33,944 nucleotides of DNA from an uncultured Collinsella sp. GTDB lineage: Bacteria > Actinomycetota > Coriobacteriia > Coriobacteriales > Coriobacteriaceae. The stretch is from assembly GCA_900541785.1 (NCBI GenBank), contig UQKY01000020.1:1-33944 (forward strand), in the 5' to 3' direction. The notes beneath the pieces are model-generated. The model had not been told where the DNA came from. It saw nothing but the letters and a program-made list of their open reading frames with translations, and ran no database searches. Position 1 is the stretch's first letter. Every line of letters begins with the position of its first letter. Below, piece after piece: positions 6,987 to 14,321 of this stretch. The position numbers were made by a program, and so were the translations under genes.

Positions 6987-7397
6987 CTAATAATGAGGAC
7001 TGAAACCGTCTTCATTGGCAAGTGGGGCTCGGGCCTGGGCGTCTACAAGGCGAAAACGCGTTCCCATGCGCTCGTAGGAGGCATGAAGCGCCTCGAGATG
7101 AGATAGGACGTTTGCCGGAGTTCCCTGTATCTCCATCTCGACTGAGCCGTCTTCCATGTTACGCACCCAGCCGGTGAGTGCGCGTGCCTGTGCGAGGTTG
7201 GTGTTGGTAAAGCGAAAACCAACGCCTTGGACTTGCCCCGCCCAGCGCAGGAAATAGCGCAGGGGAGTGTCTTGAGTGGCCTCGTCGCTTGCGAGTACGG
7301 TAAGCCTGCGGCGCAGCTCGAGCTCGACGTTTGATGGTTTTTGAGGCTCTCGACTGCCGCCGGTGACGCTGGAGAAGAACGTATCGAAGAGGCCCAT
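6987..7397 (-). CDS. Acylphosphatase with N-terminal extension
   Basis: Hydrolyses carboxyl-phosphate bonds of acyl phosphates. Residues 47-136 form the acylphosphatase domain with the signature GQVQGVGFR (Arg62 binds phosphate) and Asn80 in WVRNMEDGSVE as the second catalytic residue. Residues 1-45 are an unusual extension of no recognised type (MGLFDTFFSSVTGG then an Arg-rich helix); standard enzymes are about 90-100 residues. ATG 7397 lies two bases after the stop of the upstream Gfo/Idh gene, so translation is probably coupled. Longer in-frame upstream starts would overlap that gene and are not supported by a ribosome binding site. Confidence 0.88.
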   Translation of the reverse strand: MGLFDTFFSSVTGGSREPQKPSNVELELRRRLTVLASDEATQDTPLRYFLRWAGQVQGVGFRFTNTNLAQARALTGWVRNMEDGSVEMEIQGTPANVLSHLEALHASYERMGTRFRLVDAQARAPLANEDGFSPHY

Positions 7398-7399
7398 CG

Positions 7400-8506
7400 C
7401 TATGCCTGCTTGCCTGCGTCGGCCGGGAAGGTAATGCCGGCCTGCTGGCGCACGGCATCCATGATGCGCAGTGAGACGAGCGTGACATCGCGGTAGTGGC
7501 CAAGCTCGTGGCGTCCCGCCGGGGTCTCCCAAATCTCTTCCTTAACGTTATCGATGCCGTCGATGGCGGTGATAAAGTCTGTGAGTTCGTATTCCATAGT
7601 GTTGCTCGATTTGGGCAGGTCGAGCACGCGGCCGTTGTCGCCCTGTTCGCGCGGTGCCTCGGTCGCCGAGCCGCGTACGACATCGCCGCGATAGTTGATG
7701 CGGACGTTGCGGGGCGTGGACAGATGGTCGATCTGGATAGTGCCACGCTCGCCTTCGATCTGCGAGGGCAGCAGGTCATTCGTAATTTTGGAGTGCGCGA
7801 GCTCGACGGAGATGCGGCCTCCGCCGTAGCTGGCGAGGACGGAACCGCAGCCGTCGATGGGGCCGTGCGTGAGCTGTCGCGTGGTGGGGTCGAGCAGAGT
7901 AGTCATGCTCGTAAGGCCGGAGGGCATGCCGAAAATCTCGACCATGGGCTCGACGGCGTAGACGCCAATGTCCATGAGGGAACCCGATGCCATATTGCAG
8001 TCGAAGATATTGGTGGCGCGTCCCGCGAGAATCTCGTTGTAGCGCGAGGAATACTTGCCAAAGCGCAATGAGGCGCGGCGGATGGGGGCGATCTCGCCCA
8101 GGGCGTCCTCGATGGCGTGGAAGGCGGGATCGTGGAGGGGACGCATGGCCTCGAGGGCTACGACGCCCGCCGCCTCGGCTGCGCGAAAGACCTCGAGCGC
8201 CTGCGCCTCGGTGGCGCAGAAGGGTTTCTCGACGATGACGTGCTTGCCACCGGCGATGCAGGCAAGGGCCTGCTCGTAGTGAAGTGCGTTAGGGCTGCCG
8301 ATATAGACGGCGTCGACGTCGGCGGCTGCCGCGAGCTCATCGAGCGACGTAAAGTTTCGCTCACCACCGCGCTCGGCGGTAAAGGCAGTACCGCGATTGG
8401 CGTCGCGTGAAAGCGTGCCCACAAACGCGGCTTGGTCGTTGGCGTTGACGACTTGGATAAAGTCGTCGGTGATCATGGATGTGCCGATGGTCGCGATGCG
8501 CAGCAT
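7400..8506 (-). CDS. Gfo/Idh/MocA-family oxidoreductase
   Basis: NAD(P)-dependent dehydrogenase of the glucose-fructose oxidoreductase family, 368 residues, cytoplasmic. The N-terminal Rossmann fold begins MLRIATIGTSMITDDF, whose nucleotide loop is degenerate compared with GxGxxG, and the cofactor-site motif EKP is present in HVIVEKPFCAT. The C-terminal half fits the alpha/beta dehydrogenase domain, with SLMDIGVYAVEPM. The substrate cannot be told from sequence; related enzymes act on sugars or cyclic polyols. ATG 8506 has AAGGGGGA before it; an upstream extension of 75 codons in the same frame has no support. It is followed two bases later by the acylphosphatase gene. A second, different Gfo/Idh gene lies at 15766-16785. 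Confidence 0.9.
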   Translation of the reverse strand: MLRIATIGTSMITDDFIQVVNANDQAAFVGTLSRDANRGTAFTAERGGERNFTSLDELAAAADVDAVYIGSPNALHYEQALACIAGGKHVIVEKPFCATEAQALEVFRAAEAAGVVALEAMRPLHDPAFHAIEDALGEIAPIRRASLRFGKYSSRYNEILAGRATNIFDCNMASGSLMDIGVYAVEPMVEIFGMPSGLTSMTTLLDPTTRQLTHGPIDGCGSVLASYGGGRISVELAHSKITNDLLPSQIEGERGTIQIDHLSTPRNVRINYRGDVVRGSATEAPREQGDNGRVLDLPKSSNTMEYELTDFITAIDGIDNVKEEIWETPAGRHELGHYRDVTLVSLRIMDAVRQQAGITFPADAGKQA

Positions 8507-8579
8507 ACGTCCCCCTTGCGTTGTTTGGTCTACAAGATGAGTGTAGCGCGTGGGGATATAAAGCTGCGCGAAAACGCTA

Positions 8580-9065
8580 TTACAGGTCGCTCTCGTTAAA
8601 GCCGGTGTCGATATCGAGGTTGCTGCCGTCGGCCGCCGTGGTGGCGAGCTCGTCGCAGCGCTCGTTGAGCTCGTGGCCGGCATGTCCCTTAACCCAGATG
8701 AACTCAACCTTGTGCTTACTCTTGGCGGCAAGCAGGCGCTCCCACAGGTCGCGGTTCTTGACGGGCTGCTTGTTGGCAGTTTTCCATCCGCGTTTTTTCC
8801 AGCCGTCGATCCAATGTTTATTGAAAGCGTTGACGACGTACTGCGAGTCGGAATGGACTTCGACCTCGCAAGGGCGGTTGAGTGCCTCGAGCGCCACGAT
8901 AACGGCCATGAGCTCCATGCGGTTGTTGGTGGTCTTGGCGTAACCGCGCGAAAGCTCGGAGGTGAAGGTCTTGCCGGCGGGGTTGGTGTATTTGAGCACG
9001 GCGCCGTAGCCGCCGCGTCCCGGATTTGATCGGGCCGAGCCGTCGGTATAGATGATGACCTTCAC
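8580..9065 (-). CDS. rnhA: Ribonuclease HI
   Basis: Endonuclease that degrades the RNA strand of RNA-DNA hybrids. 161 residues with all catalytic residues: Asp8 in YTDGSARSNPG, Glu51 in NNRMELMA, Asp73 in HSDSQYVV, His128 in KGHAGHELN and Asp138 in RCDELA. The basic handle WKKRGWKTANKQPVKNRDLW is present, as in the Escherichia coli type. The start is GTG 9065 with AAAGGAAG five bases upstream; the longer frame from 9116 has no such site. The gene lies between the Gfo/Idh and lysR genes on the minus strand with gaps of 73 and 99 bases. Confidence 0.94.
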   Translation of the reverse strand: MKVIIYTDGSARSNPGRGGYGAVLKYTNPAGKTFTSELSRGYAKTTNNRMELMAVIVALEALNRPCEVEVHSDSQYVVNAFNKHWIDGWKKRGWKTANKQPVKNRDLWERLLAAKSKHKVEFIWVKGHAGHELNERCDELATTAADGSNLDIDTGFNESDL

Positions 9066-9164
9066 GGGCTTCCTTTCGTTGGGTACGTTTCGTGTGAGTG
9101 ACCATTGTAGCGCCATGCCCGCCGGGGGCTAGCAATCTACGATTTCTATCCCGTCTTCCGACAG

Positions 9165-10067
9165 TTAGTTGGCATGGATGATGCGGTTGAGCTCGTCGAG
9201 GTATTGCTGCAAGAGGGAAGAGGGCTTGCGCTCGTTGTGCATGATATAGCCTACGTGCATCGTTGGGGCGTCTGCTAACGGGATCGATGCCATACCCCAT
9301 TGCATTTCATTGGAGAGGACACCGGTCGACAGGGTGTAACCGTTCGACGTGATAAGTAAGTTAGTAAGTGTTCCGCGGTCCGAGATTCGTATGTTGCGGT
9401 CGCAAGGGATATAGCTAAAAGGTTCCTCGGCGTAATAGAAGGAGTTCGAGGTGCCTTGCTCAAAGCTGTAGCGCGTATAGGGTGTAAGGTCGGCAAGGGA
9501 CAGCTGAGGGCGGCGTGCGAGCGGGTGGCGCTCGCTAACGAAGACGTGGACCGTCGCGTCGAAGAGGGGATGGAAGCTTGCGCGGGCATCGGCGAAGGCT
9601 TTCTGCAGAACGCGGGCGTTAAAGTCATCCAGATACAGAATGCCGATATCGCTGCGAAATGCGCGGACGTCATCGATGATCTGCGATGTGGTGGTCTCGC
9701 GCATGATGAACTCGAACTTGCTGTCGCGGCAGCGCTCGACCACGTTGACAAAGGCCTCGACCGAAAAGGCGTAGTGCTGGGCGGAAATGGCGAGGCGGGC
9801 TTGCGGGGTGCCGCCGTCCTCGTAGCGCGCCTCGAGCATGTCGGCCTGCTCTACGACCTGGCGCGCATAGCCCAAAAGCTCGGTGCCGTCGTTGGTGAGC
9901 GTTACGCCGCGGCTGGAGCGCGTGAAGATCTCCAGGTGGAGTTCCTGCTCCAGGCTTTTGACGGCGTTTGAGATGTTGGACTGAGCGGTATAGAGGCGCT
10001 GAGCTGCGGCGTTGATTGAGCCGGACTCTGCCACGGCGATCAGAAAACGAAGCTGCTGGAGGGTCAT
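9165..10067 (-). CDS. LysR-family transcriptional regulator, divergent from metY
   Basis: 300-residue LysR-type regulator. The winged helix-turn-helix covers residues 1-60 (MTLQQLRFLIAVAESGSINA, QSNISNAVKSLEQELHLEIF), then a linker helix and a periplasmic-binding-like effector domain. ATG 10067 is preceded by AAAGGA. It is transcribed away from metY; the shared region holds a TTATC-N9-GATAA box 21 bases before this start and a promoter for metY. By the usual logic of divergent LysR genes, it likely controls metY and itself in response to a sulfur-pathway metabolite such as O-acetylserine or O-acetylhomoserine; the effector is inference. Confidence 0.92.
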   Translation of the reverse strand: MTLQQLRFLIAVAESGSINAAAQRLYTAQSNISNAVKSLEQELHLEIFTRSSRGVTLTNDGTELLGYARQVVEQADMLEARYEDGGTPQARLAISAQHYAFSVEAFVNVVERCRDSKFEFIMRETTTSQIIDDVRAFRSDIGILYLDDFNARVLQKAFADARASFHPLFDATVHVFVSERHPLARRPQLSLADLTPYTRYSFEQGTSNSFYYAEEPFSYIPCDRNIRISDRGTLTNLLITSNGYTLSTGVLSNEMQWGMASIPLADAPTMHVGYIMHNERKPSSLLQQYLDELNRIIHAN

Positions 10068-10087
10068 CGGCGCCGTCCTTTCGAGCG

Positions 10088-10106
10088 TTATCTATAAAAC
10101 CGATAA
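10088..10106. promoter_or_regulatory. LysR-type binding box TTATC-N9-GATAA
   Basis: TTATC (10088-10092) and GATAA (10102-10106) are separated by nine bases and contain the classic LysR motif ATC-N9-GAT. The centre is about 66 bases before the predicted metY start of transcription (near 10163), which is the usual place of the LysR recognition site, and 30 bases from the lysR start codon, suiting autoregulation. Confidence 0.65.
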
Positions 10107-10127
10107 CAGGTTAGCGCTTTTAAGTGA

Positions 10128-10156
10128 TTGACCGAGCGAAACAATGCTCGTACTAT
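10128..10156 (+). promoter_or_regulatory. Sigma-A-type promoter of metY
   Basis: TTGACC (10128-10133), a 17-base spacer and TACTAT (10151-10156). The spacer is flanked by CGAGC (10133-10137) and GCTCG (10146-10150), an inverted repeat that could be part of an activation site. Transcription would begin near 10163, giving a leader of about 178 bases before metY. Confidence 0.65.
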
Positions 10157-10173
10157 TCAAAACACACAAAGGC

Positions 10174-10257
10174 GGTAGGTAATTAAACCGACCACGGAAC
10201 CGGGATGCGAAAGGAGGCCCGCATATGAATTGCTTACCAAGACGAATGCCGGGCTCC
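10174..10257 (+). promoter_or_regulatory. Structured 5' leader of metY with pseudoknot-type pairing
   Basis: GGTAGGTAATT (10174-10184) can pair with AATTGCTTACC (10228-10238) over 11 bp including two G·U, and GGAGGCCCGCAT (10213-10224) can pair with ATGCCGGGCTCC (10246-10257) at 10 of 12 positions. The two helices cross, as in an H-type pseudoknot. The second helix would hide the ribosome binding site of the small leader ORF. A competing local hairpin ATGCG/CGCAT (10205-10224) exists. I do not recognise any known SAM or other riboswitch consensus in it. Confidence 0.45.
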
Positions 10258-10278
10258 TGTTTGCGCCCGTCGGCGTGA
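10225..10278 (+). CDS. 17-residue leader peptide upstream of metY
   Basis: Short ORF MNCLPRRMPGSCLRPSA with a strong ribosome binding site AAAGGAGG (10210-10217) seven bases before ATG. It contains two Cys codons (3 and 12) and a second Met codon (8) in 17, in front of a gene of sulfur amino acid synthesis. Cys-containing upstream ORFs are known before sulfur-assimilation genes of actinobacteria, so ribosome stalling as a sensor of cysteine or methionine supply is plausible. Translation would disrupt both helices of the leader. Coding status is not proven; there are no homologues to compare here. Confidence 0.5.
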   Translation: MNCLPRRMPGSCLRPSA

Positions 10279-10340
10279 TCAGGAGACAGCGACTTACTTC
10301 TCTCTAATTAATTTACTTTTATTCGATCAAGGAGATCATC

Positions 10341-11651
10341 ATGAGCCAGTTCATCAACAACCCCGAGCACACCTTTGGTTTCGATACCCTGCAGCTTCAC
10401 GTTGGCCAGGAGAGCGCCGATCCCGCATCCGACTCCCGCGCCGTGCCTATCTACCAGACCACGAGCTATGTGTTCCGCAATTCCCAGCACGCCGCCGACC
10501 GCTTTGGTCTTGCCGATGCTGGTAACATCTACGGCCGTCTGACCAACTCCACCCAGGGCGTCTTCGAGGACCGTATCGCCGCACTCGAGGGCGGCGTGGC
10601 AGGTCTCGCCGTCGCCTCCGGTGCTGCTGCCATCACCTATACTCTGCAGGCTCTTGCTCAGGCCGGTGACCACGTGGTGGCTCAGAAGACCATCTACGGC
10701 GGCTCCTACAACCTGCTGGAGCATACGCTCTCCCAGTTTGGCGTCGAGACCACGTTTGTCGACGCTCATAACCTGGAAGAGGTCGAGGGGGCCATCAAGG
10801 ACAACACCACGGCCATCTATCTCGAGACGCTCGGCAACCCCAACTCCGACATCCCCAACATCGACGCCATCTCCGAGATCGCCAAGAAGCACGGTCTGCC
10901 GGTTGTCGTCGACAACACCTTCGGCACCCCGTATCTGTTCCGTCCGCTGGAGCATGGTGCCAACATCGTCGTCCACTCCGCAACCAAGTTCATCGGCGGC
11001 CACGGCACCTCGCTGGGCGGTGTGATCGTGGACGGCGGTAACTTCGATTGGAAGGCGAGTGGAAAGTACGCCCAGATCGCTGAGCCCAACCCCTCCTACC
11101 ACGGCGTCTCGTTTGCCGAGGCTGCCGGTCCCGCCGCCTTCGCAACCTATGTCCGCGCTATCCTGCTGCGTGACGAGGGCGCCTGCATCAGCCCGTTCAA
11201 CGCCTGGGTCCTGCTCCAGGGCACCGAGACTCTGTCGCTGCGCGTTGACCGTCATGTCGAGAATACCAAGAAGGTCGTTGAGTTCCTGACCGGTGACAGC
11301 CATGTTGCCAAGGTGAACCACCCGAGCCTGCCTGAGCACCCCGACCATGAGCTCTACAAGCAATATTTCCCCAACGGCGGTGCCTCGATCTTTACCTTTG
11401 AGATTAAGGGTGGCCAGGAGGCCGCCTGGAAGTTCATCGATCATCTGCAGGTGTTCTCGCTGCTCGCCAACGTGGCCGACGTCAAGTCGCTCGTCGTGCA
11501 CCCGGCTACCACCACGCACTCCCAGCTCTCTGCCGAGGAGCTCGCCGAGCAGAACATCACGTCCTCCACGATCCGTCTTTCCATCGGTACCGAGAATGCC
11601 GAGGATATCATTTGGGATCTGAAGCAGGCCTTCGCCGCGCTGGACGAGTAA
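10341..11651 (+). CDS. metY: O-acetylhomoserine aminocarboxypropyltransferase (sulfhydrylase)
   Basis: PLP enzyme that makes homocysteine from O-acetylhomoserine and sulfide in methionine synthesis; some members also make cysteine from O-acetylserine. The 436-residue length is typical of the MetY branch of the Cys/Met metabolism family. The PLP-binding lysine is Lys216 in VVHSATKFIGGHGT; the conserved cofactor loop ASGAAAIT (92-99), the FEDRIAALEGG segment and the SSTIRLSIGTEN tail are present. AAGGAG lies six bases before ATG 10341. It forms a single-gene transcript between its own promoter and an intrinsic terminator, divergent from a LysR gene. Confidence 0.95.
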   Translation: MSQFINNPEHTFGFDTLQLHVGQESADPASDSRAVPIYQTTSYVFRNSQHAADRFGLADAGNIYGRLTNSTQGVFEDRIAALEGGVAGLAVASGAAAITYTLQALAQAGDHVVAQKTIYGGSYNLLEHTLSQFGVETTFVDAHNLEEVEGAIKDNTTAIYLETLGNPNSDIPNIDAISEIAKKHGLPVVVDNTFGTPYLFRPLEHGANIVVHSATKFIGGHGTSLGGVIVDGGNFDWKASGKYAQIAEPNPSYHGVSFAEAAGPAAFATYVRAILLRDEGACISPFNAWVLLQGTETLSLRVDRHVENTKKVVEFLTGDSHVAKVNHPSLPEHPDHELYKQYFPNGGASIFTFEIKGGQEAAWKFIDHLQVFSLLANVADVKSLVVHPATTTHSQLSAEELAEQNITSSTIRLSIGTENAEDIIWDLKQAFAALDE

Positions 11652-11714
11652 GGCGACTTGTGCAAGGACCCCTTGCGACTCGATAGGTATAACTGTATAA
11701 AATGCCTGCTCAAG

Positions 11715-11752
11715 GCGCCTGTGCGAACAATGGTTGCACAGGCGCTTTTTTT
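11715..11752 (+). terminator. Intrinsic terminator of metY
   Basis: GCGCCTGTGC (11715-11724) and GCACAGGCGC (11736-11745) form a perfect 10-bp stem, followed by seven T. Confidence 0.9.
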
Positions 11753-11963
11753 GCATAGAGAGGGCGCAAAAACAGGGTTTTTGACACGCTTTATGCATTC
11801 GAGTTGTGGAAAACTCCTGTTGAGAGGATGTGAGTTTTACGCAATTGACGTGCGCCTTTTAAGTAAAACCGCAGGTCGCGATTTGCTCGGGGTACTATGC
11901 AGCGCGATCGAATCACACGCAGCTCAAACGCAGCAAAAACGCACTACGGAGGTTTCCAGCTAC
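11753..11963 (+). other. Upstream region of the exported protein gene
   Basis: The 312 bases between metY and the next start hold the terminator above and then this leader. TTGACA (11781-11786) and TTGACG (11845-11850) are possible -35 elements, but neither has a good -10 at 17 bases. GGAGG lies before the ATG at 11964. No coding region or strong structure was seen. Confidence 0.3.
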
Positions 11964-12740
11964 ATGAGGATTGATTCACGAAAACCGAAAGCCGCCGCCC
12001 TTTCCGCCGCTCTGACCGTGGCACTTTTGGCGGGCGCCGGTGCAACTGATGCCCACGCCGCAACACTGTCCGATACGGTTGGGTCTACGCCGTCCGAGAC
12101 GACGCTGGTGCAGCCCGTTGACTATCGCGGCGATGGTTATGGTTCCATGCAGGAGTGGAACGCCTCGATGGAGGCCAAGCGCGATTCCCTGGAGATGCGC
12201 GCTCAGATCATCATGAATATGTATGGCGACTATGCCACCGATGACGAGCGCGCTGTGCTGCAGGGCTGTATCGATGGCGCGGGCAGCCTGTTGACGATGG
12301 GGGAGGTCGACGCGAAGTCGACCGAGCTCGATGAGCTGCGCACTGCGCTTGAGGATGCCAAGCGCGAAGCGCTCGAGGCTGCTGCCGCCGAGGCGGAGGC
12401 TGCCGAGGCCGCCCAGGCTTCGTACTACAACGCCGGTTACACTTCGTCCTACGCGTCTGCCGCGTCCTGCGCGAACGGATCGGGCCTGACGCGCTCTACG
12501 GGTGTCAATAACTACAACGGGCGCCGCGAGACCTATTACAGCAGCAATGTGCTTTATCACTATCGCACGGGCGAATGGACTCAGGATTCTGAGGGCTTTT
12601 GGCGTGATTCCGACGGCTATTACGTTGTTGCCGCGGGCGATATGGCCCAGGGCTCGACCTTTACGGGCTCCAAGGGTGATTGCAAGGTCTATGACTCCGG
12701 CTGCGCTGCCGGAACCACCGACTACTACACCGGTTGGTAA
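11964..12740 (+). CDS. Exported coiled-coil protein with 3D/RlpA-like C-terminal domain
   Basis: 258 residues. Residues 1-33 form a signal peptide (basic start, hydrophobic core ALSAALTVALLAGAGA, cleavage near DAHA-A). Residues 65-155 are a charged helical segment that ends in an Ala/Glu-rich stretch, probably a coiled coil. Residues 180-258 (from NGRRETYYSSNVLYHYRTGE to the end) resemble small double-psi beta-barrel domains of the 3D/RlpA kind found in cell-wall enzymes, with KVYDSGCAAGTTDYY near the end containing the aspartate of such domains. A peptidoglycan-related role is possible but unproven. ATG 11964 follows GGAGGTTTCCAGCTAC; the longer frame from 11658 would cross the metY terminator. 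Confidence 0.7.
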   Translation: MRIDSRKPKAAALSAALTVALLAGAGATDAHAATLSDTVGSTPSETTLVQPVDYRGDGYGSMQEWNASMEAKRDSLEMRAQIIMNMYGDYATDDERAVLQGCIDGAGSLLTMGEVDAKSTELDELRTALEDAKREALEAAAAEAEAAEAAQASYYNAGYTSSYASAASCANGSGLTRSTGVNNYNGRRETYYSSNVLYHYRTGEWTQDSEGFWRDSDGYYVVAAGDMAQGSTFTGSKGDCKVYDSGCAAGTTDYYTGW

Positions 12741-12765
12741 TTTTTCTGCATCACGGATATTTGGC

Positions 12766-12813
12766 GGACGGGCGTCTTTACCGAGCTTTAGGGCAACGTA
12801 AGGGCGTCCGTTC
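12766..12813 (+). repeat. 16-bp hairpin using four G·U pairs, downstream of exported protein gene
   Basis: GGACGGGCGTCTTTAC (12766-12781) pairs at all 16 positions with 12798-12813 if four G·U pairs are allowed. In RNA of the other strand these would be A·C mismatches, so the structure fits plus-strand RNA. It lies 26 bases after the stop codon. No T-run follows, so it is at best an atypical terminator or a 3' stabiliser. Confidence 0.45.
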
Positions 12814-12926
12814 TATGTATGCGTTTGAGTTAACAGAGCCCTTACCGTGGCGGTACGCTGGGCGTATGGATGCGGGGCACACTTGTTCTTGAGAAATAAG
12901 GTCTTTCTCTTGGAGGAAGTGGTCTT

Positions 12927-13133
12927 GTGAATGCTCGAGATATTGCCGTTGCCGCCGTCGCGTTGATGCTTGGCTGCCTTGGTCCCACGGTCGCGCTCGT
13001 CGCGGGCATGCAGGGGACATGCGGGACTGCTCCTATCGTGGTCGGCGCGCTGATCGCGGCCGCACTGCTGGGAAGCGCGGGCGTGGTTCTTTGCCGCGAC
13101 GATGAGGACGAGGTGCCGGGGTCGCAACGTTAA
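12927..13133 (+). CDS. Small two-helix membrane protein
   Basis: 68 residues, not recognised. Two hydrophobic stretches (about 7-27 and 36-56, AVAAVALMLGCLGPTVALVA and APIVVGALIAAALLGSAGVV) suggest two membrane helices with a short acidic tail RDDEDEVPGSQR. The start is GTG 12927 with TGGAGGAAG seven bases upstream. It ends 41 bases before a strong terminator. Function unknown; no partner is evident. Confidence 0.65.
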   Translation: MNARDIAVAAVALMLGCLGPTVALVAGMQGTCGTAPIVVGALIAAALLGSAGVVLCRDDEDEVPGSQR

Positions 13134-13174
13134 CTGTTGTGAGATCGGCCGCCGGTCATAGACGAAGATGAAGG

Positions 13175-13209
13175 CCGCCGCAGGGGAAAGGTTCCCTTGC
13201 GGCGGTTTT
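13175..13209 (+). terminator. Intrinsic terminator after small membrane protein gene
   Basis: Left arm 13175-13188 and right arm 13192-13205 pair over 14 bp with one G·U, a three-base loop and four T. It lies between convergent genes; the minus strand has no T-run of note, so it mainly serves the plus strand. Confidence 0.85.
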
Positions 13210-13242
13210 GCTGTTAAGGCTGTTGAATGCGGCGCGTTGGCG

Positions 13243-14157
13243 CTACCAGCTTTTCTCGATATCGCGGATGCGCCGATAGAGCCACTCGTTTTGCGGTGCC
13301 TGGATATCGTGTTTGGCTGCGAGGCGGCAGATGGTGCCCGCGAACTCATCAACCTCGGTTTTGCGCCTTGCGATGCGGTCTTGAGCCATCGAGGGCATAC
13401 CGGCGGGGTCGATTCCCTCGATGAGGTGCACCATTTGCGTCAGGTCTGCCTCGGTCAGTTCAACGCCCTCGGCGTTGGCGACCGCAAGCGTTTCGCGCAT
13501 GGCGGAAACAAAGCAGCGACGCTGCTCGGAGCCCGGCTCCGTGGCGCTTCCGTAGGTCCCGCCGTAGGCCATGCAGGTCTGGTTGATGCCGTCGTTGAGC
13601 ATGAGTTTGGCCCACATGCGGTGGGCGATGTCGTCCTCGACGGTATGGGCGATGCCGCAGCGCGTATAGAGCTCGTCGATCGCGGTGATGGTTGCGGGGT
13701 TCGTGCCGGCCGCCGCGCCAAAGCGGATTTCGCCCGCATTGGTAAAGGTGAGCGCGCCGTTGAGAAACACGGCGTCCATGCCCTGGCAGATACCAAGAAC
13801 GGTATGCTCCCAGCCAAAACGTTCGGCAATCTTTTGCTCGCTCGTAATGCCGTTGCACAGCGAGGCGATGAGCGTGTTGGGTCCCACGACGCGCTCCATA
13901 GTCTTGAGTGCTTGGTCGAGACCGGTGGTCTTGACTGTCAGGATGACCAGATCGGCGGGCGTCGCCTCGCTGGCACGGACGGACGTGAGATCGCAGGGCT
14001 TGCCGTTGACGGTGAGCGCGTCGTTCGCATGACGCTCAAAACGGGCATCATCCATGACGTATTCGACGGCGTCGTTGCCGAGCGCCCGGGCGATCATGCT
14101 GCCGTAGAGCAGGCCGACGCCGCCCTTGCCGATAAAGGCGACCTTGTTGATCTGCAT
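13243..14157 (-). CDS. panE: 2-dehydropantoate 2-reductase (ketopantoate reductase)
   Basis: NADPH-dependent reduction of ketopantoate to pantoate in pantothenate synthesis. The 304-residue protein has the nucleotide loop IGKGGVGLLYG (glycines 10, 12, 13, 15), LTVKTTG (72-78), Asn102 in LCNGIT, and the catalytic lysine Lys184 in RMWAKLMLNDGINQ. No other pan gene is nearby, so a related 2-hydroxyacid reductase activity cannot be excluded. ATG 14157 has GGGGAG nine bases upstream; the ATG at 14166 abuts that sequence and is less likely. The 5' leader holds a terminator-like hairpin and a possible small ORF, which suggests attenuation. Confidence 0.88.
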   Translation of the reverse strand: MQINKVAFIGKGGVGLLYGSMIARALGNDAVEYVMDDARFERHANDALTVNGKPCDLTSVRASEATPADLVILTVKTTGLDQALKTMERVVGPNTLIASLCNGITSEQKIAERFGWEHTVLGICQGMDAVFLNGALTFTNAGEIRFGAAAGTNPATITAIDELYTRCGIAHTVEDDIAHRMWAKLMLNDGINQTCMAYGGTYGSATEPGSEQRRCFVSAMRETLAVANAEGVELTEADLTQMVHLIEGIDPAGMPSMAQDRIARRKTEVDEFAGTICRLAAKHDIQAPQNEWLYRRIRDIEKSW

Positions 14158-14176
14158 GTGAATCATCTCCCCATGT

Positions 14177-14201
14177 AAAAGGCGCCCGCGTAAGGGGCGC
14201 C
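14177..14201 (-). terminator. Terminator-like hairpin in panE leader (possible attenuator)
   Basis: GGCGCCC (14181-14187) and GGGCGCC (14195-14201) form a 7-bp all-GC stem with a seven-base loop; on the minus strand it is followed by four T (14177-14180). It lies only 20 bases before the panE start, and the neighbour upstream is divergent, so it cannot be the terminator of a preceding gene. Confidence 0.55.
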
Positions 14202-14264
14202 TGATGGATTGTATGCTGCCAGGGTGATTGGTGGGTGCGCGGGGCGGCTGTTATGAAAAAGAAA

Positions 14265-14321
14265 CTATTGCGCTGTGCGCTTATGCCACGGGGCAGACCG
14301 CAAAGACATGCGCGTGGGCAT
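14265..14321 (-). CDS. Possible 18-residue leader peptide of panE
   Basis: ORF MPTRMSLRSAPWHKRTAQ with AAAGGAG six bases before its ATG. It ends 64 bases before the terminator-like hairpin in the panE leader. The order small ORF, hairpin with T-run, gene is that of an attenuator, but the peptide has no run of a telling amino acid. Weak evidence; chance is possible. Confidence 0.3.
   Translation of the reverse strand: MPTRMSLRSAPWHKRTAQ

Noticed and set aside
6926..7000. PerR/Fur box before the PerR-like gene
   Set aside because: The region is AT-rich, but no match near TTATAAT-N-ATTATAA could be placed.
10163..10340. Known SAM riboswitch upstream of metY
   Set aside because: The position is right for one, but I could not find the conserved core of SAM-I, SAM-II or SAM-IV; kept as an unnamed structured leader.
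10308..11798. Open frame of 496 codons antisense to metY
   Set aside because: Same codon-bias effect; repetitive Gly/Val/Asp-rich translation and no recognisable domain, opposite a clear metY.
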